DNA of 64,000 bases from Bartonella sp. M0283 (GCF_016100455.1 NZ_JACFSK010000002.1:13321-77320); one strand, 5' to 3'; positions 49,440-59,104 are shown, counted from the stretch's first letter. Notes: generated from the letters alone by a model not told the origin. Made by a program: numbers and translations.

Positions 49440-50198
49440 TCACATTCGGTTTTGCCCGTCGTCACGCCAATCTCCCAATGTCGCATTGATAACCGCAAGG
49501 GCGGCAACCGCCGCAGTATCCGCACGCAAAATTCTGGGCCCCAATGGAATAGCGTGAACAAAAGAACACTGTTTGAGTTGCAAGCGCTCCTCATCGCTAA
49601 AACCGCCTTCCGGCCCGATAAGAACAGCAATAGGAGCCGGTGGCAAGCTTCTCAGGATTTCAAGCGGATTTTGTGTTTCTGCTGCTTCATCGCAGAAGAT
49701 GAGATAGCGCTCCTTTTGCCAATTATCCAAAAGTGCCGACAACGTAACCGGTGAGTGGTAAGAACTTATTGACAAAATGCCGCATTGCTCGCACGCTTCA
49801 ATAATATTGGCATTTATGCGCTCTTCATTGAGGCGGGTCACTTGTGTGAAATGGGTCATAACCGGCTGTAAGACAGAAGCCCCCATTTCCACCGCCTTTT
49901 GTATCATATAGTCGAGGCGGGCATGTTTGAGCGGAGCAAAACAATAGATGAGATCGTCAGGTTCGGTCTGCTCGCGTTCTTTGGCGACAAGTTCGAGCAC
50001 CACAATTTTCTTTTTGATTTCGTGAATTTTGGCGCGCCATTCGCCATCTTTTCCGTTGAATAGCAGAACTTCGCTTCCCTCTCTCATCCGCAAGACGTTT
50101 TTGAGATAATGCGACTGGGTTTCATTCAAATCCAATTTTTCGTGGAGTGACAAAGGTTCTTTAACAAAAAGCCTTTGTAATTTGTAATTGGCGCGCAT
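49440..50198 (-). CDS. rsmE: 16S rRNA (uracil1498-N3)-methyltransferase
   Basis: A 252-residue SPOUT (trefoil-knot) methyltransferase. The N-terminal PUA-like part has LQRLFV and SHYLKNVLRMREG. The SAM-binding knot contains LIGPEGGFSDEE and IPLGPRILRADTAAVAAL. It methylates U1498 in helix 44 of 16S rRNA. The ATG at 50198 is taken as the start; a GTG sits directly before it. The rsmE-gshA order is common in Hyphomicrobiales. Confidence 0.94.
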   Translation of the reverse strand: MRANYKLQRLFVKEPLSLHEKLDLNETQSHYLKNVLRMREGSEVLLFNGKDGEWRAKIHEIKKKIVVLELVAKEREQTEPDDLIYCFAPLKHARLDYMIQKAVEMGASVLQPVMTHFTQVTRLNEERINANIIEACEQCGILSISSYHSPVTLSALLDNWQKERYLIFCDEAAETQNPLEILRSLPPAPIAVLIGPEGGFSDEERLQLKQCSFVHAIPLGPRILRADTAAVAALAVINATLGDWRDDGQNRM

Positions 50199-50563
50199 CA
50201 CTTCTAACTTTCCTGACAGTTCTTTTTTAAATTCGGTTTAAATTCGGGAATGGCCTGACGATGTCCTGTTTATCCACGCTTTATAAGCTTTATGAAATAT
50301 CCGCCCAATTTGAACATTCAAGCCGGTTTTCTGGCAATTTTGAAAAATCAAGATCAACAATATCGCGTGCGTATCAAAATTCGTAGTCACTTTTTACAGA
50401 AAGGTGACTAGAAACTTTCTAAAAATAAAACTAAATATGAGAAGAAACTACCTTCTCTCAACGCTGTCAAATTGGTGATCTCGTAGGAAAGCAGCTTTAT
50501 AGTGTTATTCCGGACAAAGGAGAATTGTCTTTTTGCCCGCTTATTGTGTTTGTTTGAAAATAT
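50199..50563. promoter_or_regulatory. upstream region of the efflux operon
   Basis: A 365-bp spacer between divergent rsmE and the FUSC gene. It carries two dyads (50384-50410 and 50439-50457) that are candidate regulator-binding sites, described separately. Confidence 0.45.
50384..50410. promoter_or_regulatory. 27-bp interrupted palindrome upstream of the efflux operon
   Basis: TAGTCAC at 50384-50390 and GTGACTA at 50404-50410 are perfect inverted arms, extended inward by T and A tracts (TTTTT and AAA). It lies about 155 bp before the FUSC start and could be an operator or a transcribed hairpin. A second dyad GAGAAG / CTTCTC is at 50439-50457. Confidence 0.5.
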
Positions 50564-52654
50564 ATGACTGTTAGCGTAAAACAACCGACTGTATGGGATG
50601 TCGTATTCTCGTTAAAAACTATCGCAGCGGCGGGTTTGGCTCTCTATATCGCCTTTTTGTGTGATCTTCCCAACCCCTATTGGACAATTACAGCCGTCTA
50701 TATTGTTGCGCATCCATTGTCGGGCGCTTTGACATCAAAAGCCTTTTATCGACTTCTCGGTACCGCAATCGGCGGTATGGCGACAGTCATTATTATACCG
50801 CATCTTATCCCCTCGCCGGAACTCACAACTTTGGGGCTCGCTCTCTGGCTTGGCGGTTGTTTGTTTGTCAGTGTATTGGATCGCAGCCCGCGCGCTTATG
50901 TTTCCATGCTTGCCGGCTATAGCGTCGGCATTATCGGATTTATGGTTGTTGACGCGCCGGAAACCGTTTTTGATTATTCGGCAAGTCGTGTTGAAGAAAT
51001 CGGCGTCGGCATCATTTCTGCCGCGCTTGTCGGCCGCCTTGTTTTTCCCCGTCATGCAGGGCCGGTTCTTGCCGAGCGTATCGACAAATGGCTGAAAAAC
51101 AGCGCCGACCTTGCCATTATGTATATTAAAGGACAAGGTAAAAGCGAAGACGCATTGCAAAGGCGCCAAAAACTCGCAATTGATGCTGTCGATTTGCGCG
51201 CTTTTACCACCCATGTCACTTACGACTCGTCGACATTGCCATCCACTGTTAATGCAATGCGTGTGTTACAAAGCCGCATGGTCTCGTTGTTGCCAATGGT
51301 GGCAAGCTGTAACGATCTCATCAACCAGCGCAACAAAATCCTCGACGAGCAATATGGCGGCAAGAGCAACAACACCAAACTTGACGAACTTGTCGAGGAA
51401 ACATCTGCATGGTTACAAACCCATGAACCGATGAAGCCGGAAGGCATTGCCCGTATCAAAGCTTTGAAGCAATCCGTATTGGATGATATTGGCCGCTCGA
51501 AAGTGTGGCTTGATCTCGTTTCACGCAATCTGACATTGCGCCTTGTCGATATCATGGAAATCTATTCCGACTGTCTGCATTTGCGCAACGACATCGTCAA
51601 CGGCACCCAACATAAATTGCGTTGGCACCGTTTCGATTTTTTAGGCGAAGTAAGATCGATTCACTACGATTTCGGCATAGCGTTTCTTTCAGCTTTTTCT
51701 GCAATCCTTGCCATTTTTATTACTGTTACGTTGTGGCGTATGACAGAATGGACGCAAGGCGCAACCGCTGCCATGATGACCGGTATTTTCAGCAGCCTTT
51801 TTGCAACGAAAGATGATCCTGTTCCTGCAATTCGCGGAATGCTCAAGCAAATTCTTCTTGTTCTTGTCATTGCCTTTGTTCTTCAATTCGGTCTTTTACC
51901 GCTTGTCGACGGCTATTTGCCGCTCATGCTTAGTCTGGCACTTGTGCTGATACCTGCCGGTGTCATGATGGCTATTCCGTCAAAATTTGCCATGGGCATG
52001 ACAATGGCGGTAAACCTGCCCAATCTGTTATTGCTGCAATCCCGCTTGAGCGGCGATTTTTATAATTTCATCAATATCAACACGGCAATGATTCTGGGAA
52101 TTATTGTCGCTGCTGCAACAGCTTCCATTGTCCGTTCTGTCGGAGCCGAATGGAGTGCATTTCGTCTCATTCGTGCAAGCTGGAACGACATTATCGAAGT
52201 GGCGGAAAGACCTACAGACACCAAAGCTTATAACGAACTTTTGCACCGCATGCTTTACCGCTATGGATTGATTGCTCCCCGTTATGCCCTGATACCGATT
52301 CATTCACCGGTTCGCCAGACCGACATTCTCAAAGATGTGCGTGTCGGGCTTGATACAATCGAACTGCAACACTTAAAAGAATCGCAAGGGCCGACCAATC
52401 GCCAAAATCTTGCCAATGTTCTGGAGGAACTGGCATTCTATTACCGGGTAAGAGTAAACAGCACCGATGTACCCGACGGCAAAGAATTGCTGGAAGCAAT
52501 TGACACAACACTCGATTGGACACTGGCACTTCCTGATTCGGAAGATCACCAGAAGATTTCGTTTGCATTAACCGGTTTGCGGCAAAATTTGTTTGGTGAT
52601 GCCGAACCTTACAAAGCAGTCTTGCCTCCAATCTTCAAAGGACATGACTCATGA
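50564..52654 (+). CDS. FUSC/ArAE-family efflux membrane protein (AaeB-like)
   Basis: A 696-residue inner-membrane protein with two membrane blocks (about residues 15-170 and 380-520), each followed by a cytoplasmic region, the layout of aromatic-acid exporters such as AaeB. YWTITAVYIVAHPLSGALTSKAFYR and EWTQGATAAMMTGIFSSLFATKDDP are the family repeats. It likely expels aromatic acids or similar toxic compounds. The next two genes overlap or abut it, giving a complete AaeB-AaeX-AaeA-type set. The inducer is unknown. Confidence 0.9.
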   Translation: MTVSVKQPTVWDVVFSLKTIAAAGLALYIAFLCDLPNPYWTITAVYIVAHPLSGALTSKAFYRLLGTAIGGMATVIIIPHLIPSPELTTLGLALWLGGCLFVSVLDRSPRAYVSMLAGYSVGIIGFMVVDAPETVFDYSASRVEEIGVGIISAALVGRLVFPRHAGPVLAERIDKWLKNSADLAIMYIKGQGKSEDALQRRQKLAIDAVDLRAFTTHVTYDSSTLPSTVNAMRVLQSRMVSLLPMVASCNDLINQRNKILDEQYGGKSNNTKLDELVEETSAWLQTHEPMKPEGIARIKALKQSVLDDIGRSKVWLDLVSRNLTLRLVDIMEIYSDCLHLRNDIVNGTQHKLRWHRFDFLGEVRSIHYDFGIAFLSAFSAILAIFITVTLWRMTEWTQGATAAMMTGIFSSLFATKDDPVPAIRGMLKQILLVLVIAFVLQFGLLPLVDGYLPLMLSLALVLIPAGVMMAIPSKFAMGMTMAVNLPNLLLLQSRLSGDFYNFININTAMILGIIVAAATASIVRSVGAEWSAFRLIRASWNDIIEVAERPTDTKAYNELLHRMLYRYGLIAPRYALIPIHSPVRQTDILKDVRVGLDTIELQHLKESQGPTNRQNLANVLEELAFYYRVRVNSTDVPDGKELLEAIDTTLDWTLALPDSEDHQKISFALTGLRQNLFGDAEPYKAVLPPIFKGHDS

Positions 52655-52854
52655 ACCCTGAGGTCGATATTTATGGTGTCTATATTCCGACAATCGGAAT
52701 TCTGGCACTTGTCAGCTACTTTTTGAATGTTGCCCTCCAACGTTTCATCTTACGAAAAGGGCTGGAACGCTTTATCTGGCACCATGCGCTGTTTGCCGCA
52801 GCAACCTATTTCATCATTTTGAGTATTCTTTCTTTCATTGTAACGCGGATTTAA
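52651..52854 (+). CDS. DUF1656 small membrane protein (AaeX-like)
   Basis: A 67-residue protein with two transmembrane helices (about 9-30 and 43-65), starting MNPEVDIYGVYIPT, the DUF1656 signature. It overlaps the FUSC gene by ATGA and ends 5 bp before the HlyD gene. Such proteins are a constant partner in this efflux set; their exact role is unknown. Confidence 0.92.
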   Translation: MNPEVDIYGVYIPTIGILALVSYFLNVALQRFILRKGLERFIWHHALFAAATYFIILSILSFIVTRI

Positions 52855-52859
52855 CGGAT

Positions 52860-53735
52860 ATGAACAAGCTTATAGCCAATTCCGGTCGTATATTTTTCAC
52901 CCTTGTCATGGCTCTGGTGGCCGGCCTCCTCCTCTGGCAGTTATGGAACTATTACATGAACGACCCATGGACGAGAGACGGTAAAATCAGTGCCGATGTT
53001 GTTCGTGTCGCGCCTGATGTTTCCGGTTTTGTAACCGAGGTCCATGTGGTTGATAACCAACAGGTCAAAAAGGGCGATGTTCTTTTCAAGATTGATCAGG
53101 CGCGTTTTTCTTTAGCTTATGAAGATGCTCAAGCGATGGTTGACAATGCAAAAGCTGCTCACGATCAGGCAAAACGCGATCTCGAACGCGACCAGAAACT
53201 TGATGACAAAACCATCACCCGCCAACAATTGGAAACGGCCGCTATGCAGGAATTACAAACTGCCGCCACTTTGCGTAAGGCAATCGTCCAGCTCGATACG
53301 GCAAAGCTTGACCTTGAACGCTCGACAGTTCGTGCTGCTGTCAATGGCAAACTGACCAATTTCTCGCTTCGACCTGGAGAATATGTCACGCAAGGTAAAC
53401 CGGTCACCGCGCTTGTCGATTCCGATTCGTTTTATGCTTCCGGATATTTTGAAGAAAATAAACTCGACCGCATTCGCATCGGCAGTCGTGCAACGATCCA
53501 CATTATGGGCTCAAGCACTGTATTAACGGGTGTTGTTGAAGGGTTTGCAGCCGGCATTGAAGACCGTGAACGCACGCAGACGACAAGTCTTCTTGCCAAT
53601 GTTGCACCAACTTTCAACTGGGTTCGCCTAGCCCAACGTATACCGGTCCGTATCAAGCTTGATCCGGTTCCTGACAATATCCATCTGGTATCGGGGCGTA
53701 CGATCAGTGTCGCTATTGAAGAAAAGAAGCAATAA
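52860..53735 (+). CDS. HlyD-family membrane fusion protein (AaeA-like)
   Basis: A 291-residue periplasmic adaptor with one N-terminal membrane anchor (about 9-27). It has the lipoyl-type halves (VRVAPDVSGFVTEVHVVDNQ and STVRAAVNGKLTNFSLRPGEYV) around a short coiled coil, and a beta-barrel (YASGYFEENKLDRIRIG). It links the FUSC pump to an outer-membrane channel, which is not encoded here. Confidence 0.93.
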   Translation: MNKLIANSGRIFFTLVMALVAGLLLWQLWNYYMNDPWTRDGKISADVVRVAPDVSGFVTEVHVVDNQQVKKGDVLFKIDQARFSLAYEDAQAMVDNAKAAHDQAKRDLERDQKLDDKTITRQQLETAAMQELQTAATLRKAIVQLDTAKLDLERSTVRAAVNGKLTNFSLRPGEYVTQGKPVTALVDSDSFYASGYFEENKLDRIRIGSRATIHIMGSSTVLTGVVEGFAAGIEDRERTQTTSLLANVAPTFNWVRLAQRIPVRIKLDPVPDNIHLVSGRTISVAIEEKKQ

Positions 53736-53912
53736 CCGGTTGATTTTCGTCAAGATTTTTCGTCACTTAACTGCAACAGATTTAACTTTTTTTTACTTTA
53801 ATCATGAAAAAGGTCTGTCAAAGTGCTGTTCTTTCATTGTCGAAAAATAAACTTCGCTATATGACAACACACAATTTGATATTTACTAATCACATTTGAT
53901 CGGAGAGATAAA

Positions 53913-54059
53913 ATGTCAGCCAAGAGAGCCACTCTGGTGACTGTTGCAGCTCTTTTCACATTTATTCTTGTCGCTGCAGGTATTGGTTCGGTAGGTGCCG
54001 GAAATAACGAATTTATGACCAAAGATGGCTATGGTGTCCATAGCGCCACGCACCAATGA
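53913..54059 (+). CDS. 48-residue single-pass membrane peptide
   Basis: Translation gives a short Lys/Arg start (MSAKRATL), a hydrophobic helix (VTVAALFTFILVAAGIGSVG) and a polar tail ending YGVHSATHQ. It has a strong GGAGAGA ribosome-binding site eight bases before the ATG, sits alone and is followed within 50 bp by a strong terminator. I do not recognise it. The helix and GxxxG-like glycine pattern suggest an oligomerising membrane peptide. Confidence 0.72.
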   Translation: MSAKRATLVTVAALFTFILVAAGIGSVGAGNNEFMTKDGYGVHSATHQ

Positions 54060-54106
54060 CGAAATGAATTTCCGGAATAGATTATATCCGGATTATGAGA
54101 ATTTGG

Positions 54107-54136
54107 AAAAGGGGCCTTCTGGCCCCTTCTTTTTTG
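54107..54136 (+). terminator. rho-independent terminator after the 48-residue membrane peptide gene
   Basis: A perfect 8-bp stem AAGGGGCC / GGCCCCTT with a TTCT loop, followed by a T run. Confidence 0.94.
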
Positions 54137-54868
54137 ATTTTGCTTTGTATGATTTTAACGTTTTACAGCTTTCCGTCTGTCCTTCGCCGCTTTTTGGCTT
54201 GTTCTTTTGACCCTTGGTTACTCCTTAATTGTTACGCTCTAGAGGCAGCTTTAACCTTGAAATGTCCATTAAGTCCATCAATCCGGTGAGCCCCATAAAT
54301 CCATTTCAACTGTTCAAACAAACACCATTTCTTTCACTTAAAAAAAAGGCGTGGACGCGCGCGCTCAATGTGGAACGGATTTTTAAATAAAAGAGCTTTT
54401 TCCCCCTGTATTCCTATTACCCGAGCATTTCCGGACGAAAAGATAAACACAATAGCTTTTTCAAATCATTTTTATAAATAGACAAATATTGTCTCCAATA
54501 AATTATTTTCTTTTTCTAACAGATTTTTAAAAATTTTAAATATATATAAATTTTATTGTAAATATAGCGAAAAAATAAGTATAGTTACATGATATTCAAG
54601 AAACGACTACCGTTTTTATCCGGTATTTCGCTCAATTACTTATATTCTTCGTAAATATTCCACTCACCAAAATGACCGGTCTATCAGACTCCCAACACGA
54701 TAGACCGCAAGCTTAATGCAAGCGCGGGCGCCCGCTGAATGTGATTAAAACCCTACATTGGCTCGGAAAAAGCGGAAACTTTGCCAAGTTCCCGCTCATT
54801 ATTCGCCAAGTTCCCGCTCATCAATTGCCGCGCGTTACAAAACCGGCCGATTTTGATAATCGATTACC
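54137..54868. other. AT-rich spacer before the aldo-keto reductase gene
   Basis: About 730 bp between convergent units. The part around 54480-54660 is among the most AT-rich of the window. Near 54783-54821 the 17-mer GCCAAGTTCCCGCTCAT is repeated at a 22-bp period. No gene is supported. Confidence 0.5.
54783..54821. repeat. 17-bp direct repeat with 22-bp period
   Basis: GCCAAGTTCCCGCTCAT occurs at 54783-54799 and again at 54805-54821, separated by TATTC. Both copies are identical. Confidence 0.92.
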
Positions 54869-55717
54869 TCACCCTTGATATTCGGACGGATTTGGTCCCA
54901 AACGCCCGTCTGAACTGTCAAGCGAAGCTATTGCATCGTGATTGGCGGCAGTCAGCGAAAAATCGAAAATGGAAAAATTTTCTGCCATGCGTTCTGGTGA
55001 TTGCGATTTCGGAATCGCAATGGTTCCCATTTCCATATGCCAACGCAAAATAATTTGTGCGACAGTCTTATGATGTTCATCGGCAATTTTTTTCAGTACC
55101 GGATCATCAAGAAATTGCCCGCGACCAAGTGGTGCCCAAGCTTCTGTCAAAATATTGTTCTTCTCATGGAAAATACGAAGCTGCTTCTGCTGGAAGTGCG
55201 GATGCAATTCAACCTGATTAATGGCCGGTGCCACGCCTGTTTCTTTAATGAGTCGTTCAAGGTCAACAATACGAAAATTACAAACACCGATTGAACGAAC
55301 GCGGTTTTCCTGTTTGAGCCTGATCAACGCTTTCCATGTTTCAACAAAAAGATCACGCGCCGGAACCGGCCAATGAATAAGATAGAGATCAATTGCATTC
55401 ACGCGCAGACGTTTGGCACTTTCATCGAAAGCCCGCATGGTTTTGTCATAGCCTTGATCGGTATTCGCAACCTTTGTCGTCAGGAAAATGTTTTTTCGTT
55501 CGATACCGGATTCGGCGATGCCACGCCCCACCCCTTCTTCATTCTCATAGACTTTCGCTGTATCAATATGCCGGTAACCCGTTTTAATAGCCTGTTTAAC
55601 AGCATCCTTGGTATCATGGTCCGAAATATTCCAAACACCAAACCCCAGTTGCGGAATGAATAAACCATCATTCATTTTGAGCAAAGGAGCCGATATTTTT
55701 TGTGATAATTCTGGCAT
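54869..55717 (-). CDS. aldo/keto reductase (2,5-diketo-D-gluconate reductase type)
   Basis: A 282-residue NADPH-dependent TIM-barrel reductase. The catalytic tetrad is visible: Asp and Tyr in HIDTAKVYENEEGVG, Lys in FLTTKV and His in LYLIHWP. The NADPH site is IAIPKSQSPERMAENF. It belongs to the DkgA/DkgB-like group that also reduces methylglyoxal. The sequence ends unusually (SLDSSDGRLGPNPSEYQG). The natural substrate is unknown. It stands alone. Confidence 0.92.
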   Translation of the reverse strand: MPELSQKISAPLLKMNDGLFIPQLGFGVWNISDHDTKDAVKQAIKTGYRHIDTAKVYENEEGVGRGIAESGIERKNIFLTTKVANTDQGYDKTMRAFDESAKRLRVNAIDLYLIHWPVPARDLFVETWKALIRLKQENRVRSIGVCNFRIVDLERLIKETGVAPAINQVELHPHFQQKQLRIFHEKNNILTEAWAPLGRGQFLDDPVLKKIADEHHKTVAQIILRWHMEMGTIAIPKSQSPERMAENFSIFDFSLTAANHDAIASLDSSDGRLGPNPSEYQG

Positions 55718-55997
55718 CTATTCTCCTCGATAATCCATTAAAAATAAATTGTTCCTTCTCCGGCTTTAACGGACAAGTCTATAACCCGACATATTATCAA
55801 AATATCATGTATAAAGACGATACTCTAAATCAAGTTCTACTTTTTCTATGATGCGCTTCAACAGGATTGAATGTCAATCAACTACATGGTGTCCTGTGTG
55901 TTAAAAAAAGTTTAAACCGAATTTTTCCAAGTAATAGATTCGATTTCAATCGATTAAATTTATTTAATAAAAGGATTTATTTGATTTTAAATTATTT
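55718..55997. other. spacer between the ABC ATPase and the aldo-keto reductase genes
   Basis: About 280 bp, holding the promoter of the aldo-keto reductase on its left side. No gene is seen; the sequence is very AT-rich near 55930-55995. Confidence 0.45.
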
Positions 55998-56039
55998 TTT
56001 AAAAAAAACGGAAAGATTGATAAAGCCAAGTCTTTCCGG
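55998..56039 (-). terminator. rho-independent terminator after the ABC operon
   Basis: On the minus strand CGGAAAGA and TCTTTCCG pair across a 14-nt loop, followed by eight T. It lies 43 bp beyond the ATPase stop. Confidence 0.82.
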
Positions 56040-56081
56040 TTTCGGTGAAGTGTTTATCAATTTATGTCTGTAAAATGTTGT

Positions 56082-57164
56082 TCAATCGCGAAACAACCAG
56101 ACATCTTCCGGTTTGATAATAATATAAACTTCACCTGTTTCGAGTTTTTCCGGACCACTCGCCTTCAACTCCAACTTCCCGTAATGAAGACGGTATTCCC
56201 AACGGTCGCCAAGATAAAGGCTGGCATCAAGATGCATGGGTATTGCGTCCGGAACCGGTTGTTGGCTAACCTTGATATGTTCAAGGCGAATAACGGCTTT
56301 GACAGGCTCTCCTATCTTCGCATCTTCGCCTTCCCGCAACATTCCGGTCAAAGACCAGTCTTCAGCGCCAAAAGTGATGAACGCATCGTTTTTTTGCAAT
56401 ATTTGTCCGTGCGCTATGTTGTTGGCGCCAAGAAATTCTGCAGCATAAAAACAATTCGGATTGGAATAAATTTCAATCGGACTACCATGTTGGACTATCC
56501 GTCCATTTTGTAACAAAAGGATACGGTCAGCCGCCGCAAGAGCTTCTGTCTGGTCATGGGTCACCAGAATTGCACATATATCAAGTTCAAGAATGAGCTT
56601 TCTTATCCAATAGCGTGCTTCTTCACGCAATTTCGCGTCTAGGTTGGACAATGGCTCATCAAGCAACAAGACACGCGGTTCATAGACAACGGCTCTGCAA
56701 ATTGAAACACGTTGTTGTTGGCCTCCGGAAAGCTCGCTTGGATAACGGTCGGCGAGATGGGAAAGCCCCATTGTTTCAAGGATACGGTCAACGCGATTTT
56801 TTATTTCTGCGGCGTCAACGTGACGTAATTTCAAACCATAGGCGACATTTTCACGCACTGTCCGATGCGGCCATAAAGCGTAAGACTGGAAAACAAGCCC
56901 GATATCGCGTTGTTCGGGAGGAAGCTGGATATTGGTTTCACTGTCACGGGCAATTTTATCGCCAATTGTGATGCGCCCGACTTCCGGATTTTCCAGTCCT
57001 GCTATCGAGCGCAGAAGCGTTGTTTTTCCGGAACCGGAACCGCCAAGCAAAGCTACGATCGAGCCACGTTCGGCAGTAAAATTGACCCCTTTTAAAATTT
57101 GCAAACCACCAAGCCACTTTTCGAGGTTTTCTACAACGAGTTCGACATTATGTTCATTATTCAT
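56082..57164 (-). CDS. ABC transporter ATP-binding protein (AfuC/FbpC-like)
   Basis: A 360-residue ATPase of the importer encoded with the next two upstream genes. Walker A GGSGSGKTTLL (about 36-46), signature LSGGQQQRVSICRAV, and Walker B VLLLDEPLSNLDAKL are intact. A C-terminal TOBE-type regulatory domain (about 245-360; IRLEHIKVSQQ) follows. It overlaps the permease gene by 8 bp (ATG inside AATGAATAA). It energises uptake of the compound bound by the substrate-binding protein upstream. Confidence 0.93.
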   Translation of the reverse strand: MNNEHNVELVVENLEKWLGGLQILKGVNFTAERGSIVALLGGSGSGKTTLLRSIAGLENPEVGRITIGDKIARDSETNIQLPPEQRDIGLVFQSYALWPHRTVRENVAYGLKLRHVDAAEIKNRVDRILETMGLSHLADRYPSELSGGQQQRVSICRAVVYEPRVLLLDEPLSNLDAKLREEARYWIRKLILELDICAILVTHDQTEALAAADRILLLQNGRIVQHGSPIEIYSNPNCFYAAEFLGANNIAHGQILQKNDAFITFGAEDWSLTGMLREGEDAKIGEPVKAVIRLEHIKVSQQPVPDAIPMHLDASLYLGDRWEYRLHYGKLELKASGPEKLETGEVYIIIKPEDVWLFRD

Positions 57165-58884
57165 TGATTTTTGCTCCCAATTTCAGGGCTAGAGCCAAAG
57201 CAGAGGCAGTCAGGATGACACTGACAAAAGCCAGTGCAGCAATTGTATCCATGGCGCCGGTTTCAAATTGTTGGACAATGAGCGAACCGATCACACCTGT
57301 ATTCGAGCTCATCAGATAAACGCCGGTCGCATAATCGCGCAAAAACAGGATCATGATGAGCGCCCATGCACCGGTTAGTCCGGGGCGCACCAAGGGCACA
57401 ACAATATCGCGCCATGTTTTGCCGATGGTCGCACCGCTTACTCTGGCTGCTTCTTCGAGTTCGGGGGAAACTTGTAAGAGCGTGCCTTGTAACAAGCGCA
57501 AGCCATAGGCAAGTCCCACAACAATATAAGCAATGAGAAGCGAGAAAAGTGTCGGCCTTAACGGCGTCAAAAAGGGTACAAAAAGGAAAACCCAATAAAC
57601 CGCAAGACCAATAATAAGACCGGGTAAAGCACGTGGTAGCAACACAATATAGTCAAGCAACCAGCCGCTGAAGCCATAATTGCGATGTCCTGCCAGCCCG
57701 ATAAGCAGATAGATAAAGACTGCAACGAGAGCACCGAATACACCCAGAATAACTGTATTGATGATACCGGTAGAAAGATTGCGCACCTCAATCAAACGGG
57801 AGAAATTCGACAGTGTTAAATGGTCGAATACGTTGACACCTTGTCCCCACGCACTGACAAAAGCGCGTAACGCGATGCCGCCGATAGGGATGATAACTGC
57901 AATGAACAACCAGAGTGCTATGATCGACAAAGCAATAATCTGGCCTTTGGCTCCCAATTTCAAAGGTGTCGCTCTTGCCCCTTTACCACCCAAGGCGGCA
58001 TAACGGCGACTGGCTTTGAGAATTTTGCGTTGCGCAAAAATGAGCGGAAGGGTCAAGACAATTAGCACCATGGCAACGACAGCCATAAGTTGATAGGTCG
58101 GCGCACCGAATAATGTTGTCAACTTGTAGATATATGTTGTCAGCACCAGTATACCGTTCGGGTCTCCGAGCACAAGCGGGATGCCGAATTGTTCAAACCC
58201 CAGTAACAGATTGAGCGCTGCCGAAAAGACCAGAGCCGGTAACACCATAGGAAGTGTTACATCACGGGAAACGCGAAAAATAGTTGCGCCTGTGGTTCTT
58301 GCCGCCTCTTCCAGATCCGACGGTAGATTGTGCATAGAAGCACTCACATAAAGATAAACATAAGGCACATGACTTAAGGCAGTCACCAGAATGATTCCGC
58401 CAACCGAATTCATATTCCAGGGAACAAAGCCGAATATTTTGGAAATGAATATGCTGATGAAGCCGGACGGCCCAAGTGCCACTGTGTAGCCGAAAGCCAG
58501 CACGATCGAGGAAATAAACATTGGTACCAAAACAAGGATTTCCAATGTCTTGCGGAATTTCAAATCGGTGCGCGCTAGAAGAAATGCAAGAATTCCCCCT
58601 GTCGGTACCGAAATAACAACCATACCGAGCGAAATGATAATTGTTGTTATCAATGCGCGGTAAAAATCATAGTCTGTCAGGACAAAACGATAGGCATCCA
58701 GACTGAATGCAACATTAGAGATAAAAAAGGCATCGTCGAGAAAACTCTGATAAACAATAAGCCCGACCGGAGAGAGAACCATGATTGCAAGAAGGAAAAT
58801 GACCGTTGTGCGGTAGATCACCGCATCGGCACGCAATCTTTGCCAGGAAAATCGCCTCGGTGGAGGAGCACTATTCTGTTCCAT
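57157..58884 (-). CDS. ABC transporter permease, fused double-domain (AfuB/FbpB-like)
   Basis: A 575-residue permease made of two binding-protein-dependent transport domains in one chain, about 12 helices. The two EAA loops that meet the ATPase are EEAARTTGATIFRVSRDVTLP (about residue 190) and EEAARVSGATIGKTWRDIVVP (about 475). I chose the ATG at 58884 over an in-frame TTG at 58911. It overlaps the ATPase gene and follows the binding-protein gene by 220 bp. The fused form is typical of iron(III) and sugar-phosphate-type importers. Confidence 0.92.
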   Translation of the reverse strand: MEQNSAPPPRRFSWQRLRADAVIYRTTVIFLLAIMVLSPVGLIVYQSFLDDAFFISNVAFSLDAYRFVLTDYDFYRALITTIIISLGMVVISVPTGGILAFLLARTDLKFRKTLEILVLVPMFISSIVLAFGYTVALGPSGFISIFISKIFGFVPWNMNSVGGIILVTALSHVPYVYLYVSASMHNLPSDLEEAARTTGATIFRVSRDVTLPMVLPALVFSAALNLLLGFEQFGIPLVLGDPNGILVLTTYIYKLTTLFGAPTYQLMAVVAMVLIVLTLPLIFAQRKILKASRRYAALGGKGARATPLKLGAKGQIIALSIIALWLFIAVIIPIGGIALRAFVSAWGQGVNVFDHLTLSNFSRLIEVRNLSTGIINTVILGVFGALVAVFIYLLIGLAGHRNYGFSGWLLDYIVLLPRALPGLIIGLAVYWVFLFVPFLTPLRPTLFSLLIAYIVVGLAYGLRLLQGTLLQVSPELEEAARVSGATIGKTWRDIVVPLVRPGLTGAWALIMILFLRDYATGVYLMSSNTGVIGSLIVQQFETGAMDTIAALAFVSVILTASALALALKLGAKINE

Positions 58885-59104
58885 TTTTATTTTCCGATAA
58901 TCATTATTCAAAAAAAGAGTGAAATGTGTTGAAGCCGCTAAGTACAGGGCGCAAATCCTGTCTCTCCGACTCGGATAAGCTGGAGCGCTTTTTGCGTTGC
59001 CATTAACGGCAATGGATTGCTTGAAATCGCGAGGGAGCGGTGGCAGTCAACCGGTTGAACCGTTCAATGAGGACCGTCCGTCGCCCGATTTTCAAGAAAG
59101 CTCA
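58885..59104. other. gap between the binding-protein and permease genes
   Basis: A 220-bp stretch inside the presumed ABC operon with no gene. Such a gap often holds an attenuating hairpin that lets the binding protein be made in excess; a GC-rich run around 58960-59085 could fold, but I did not define a terminator. Confidence 0.35.
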
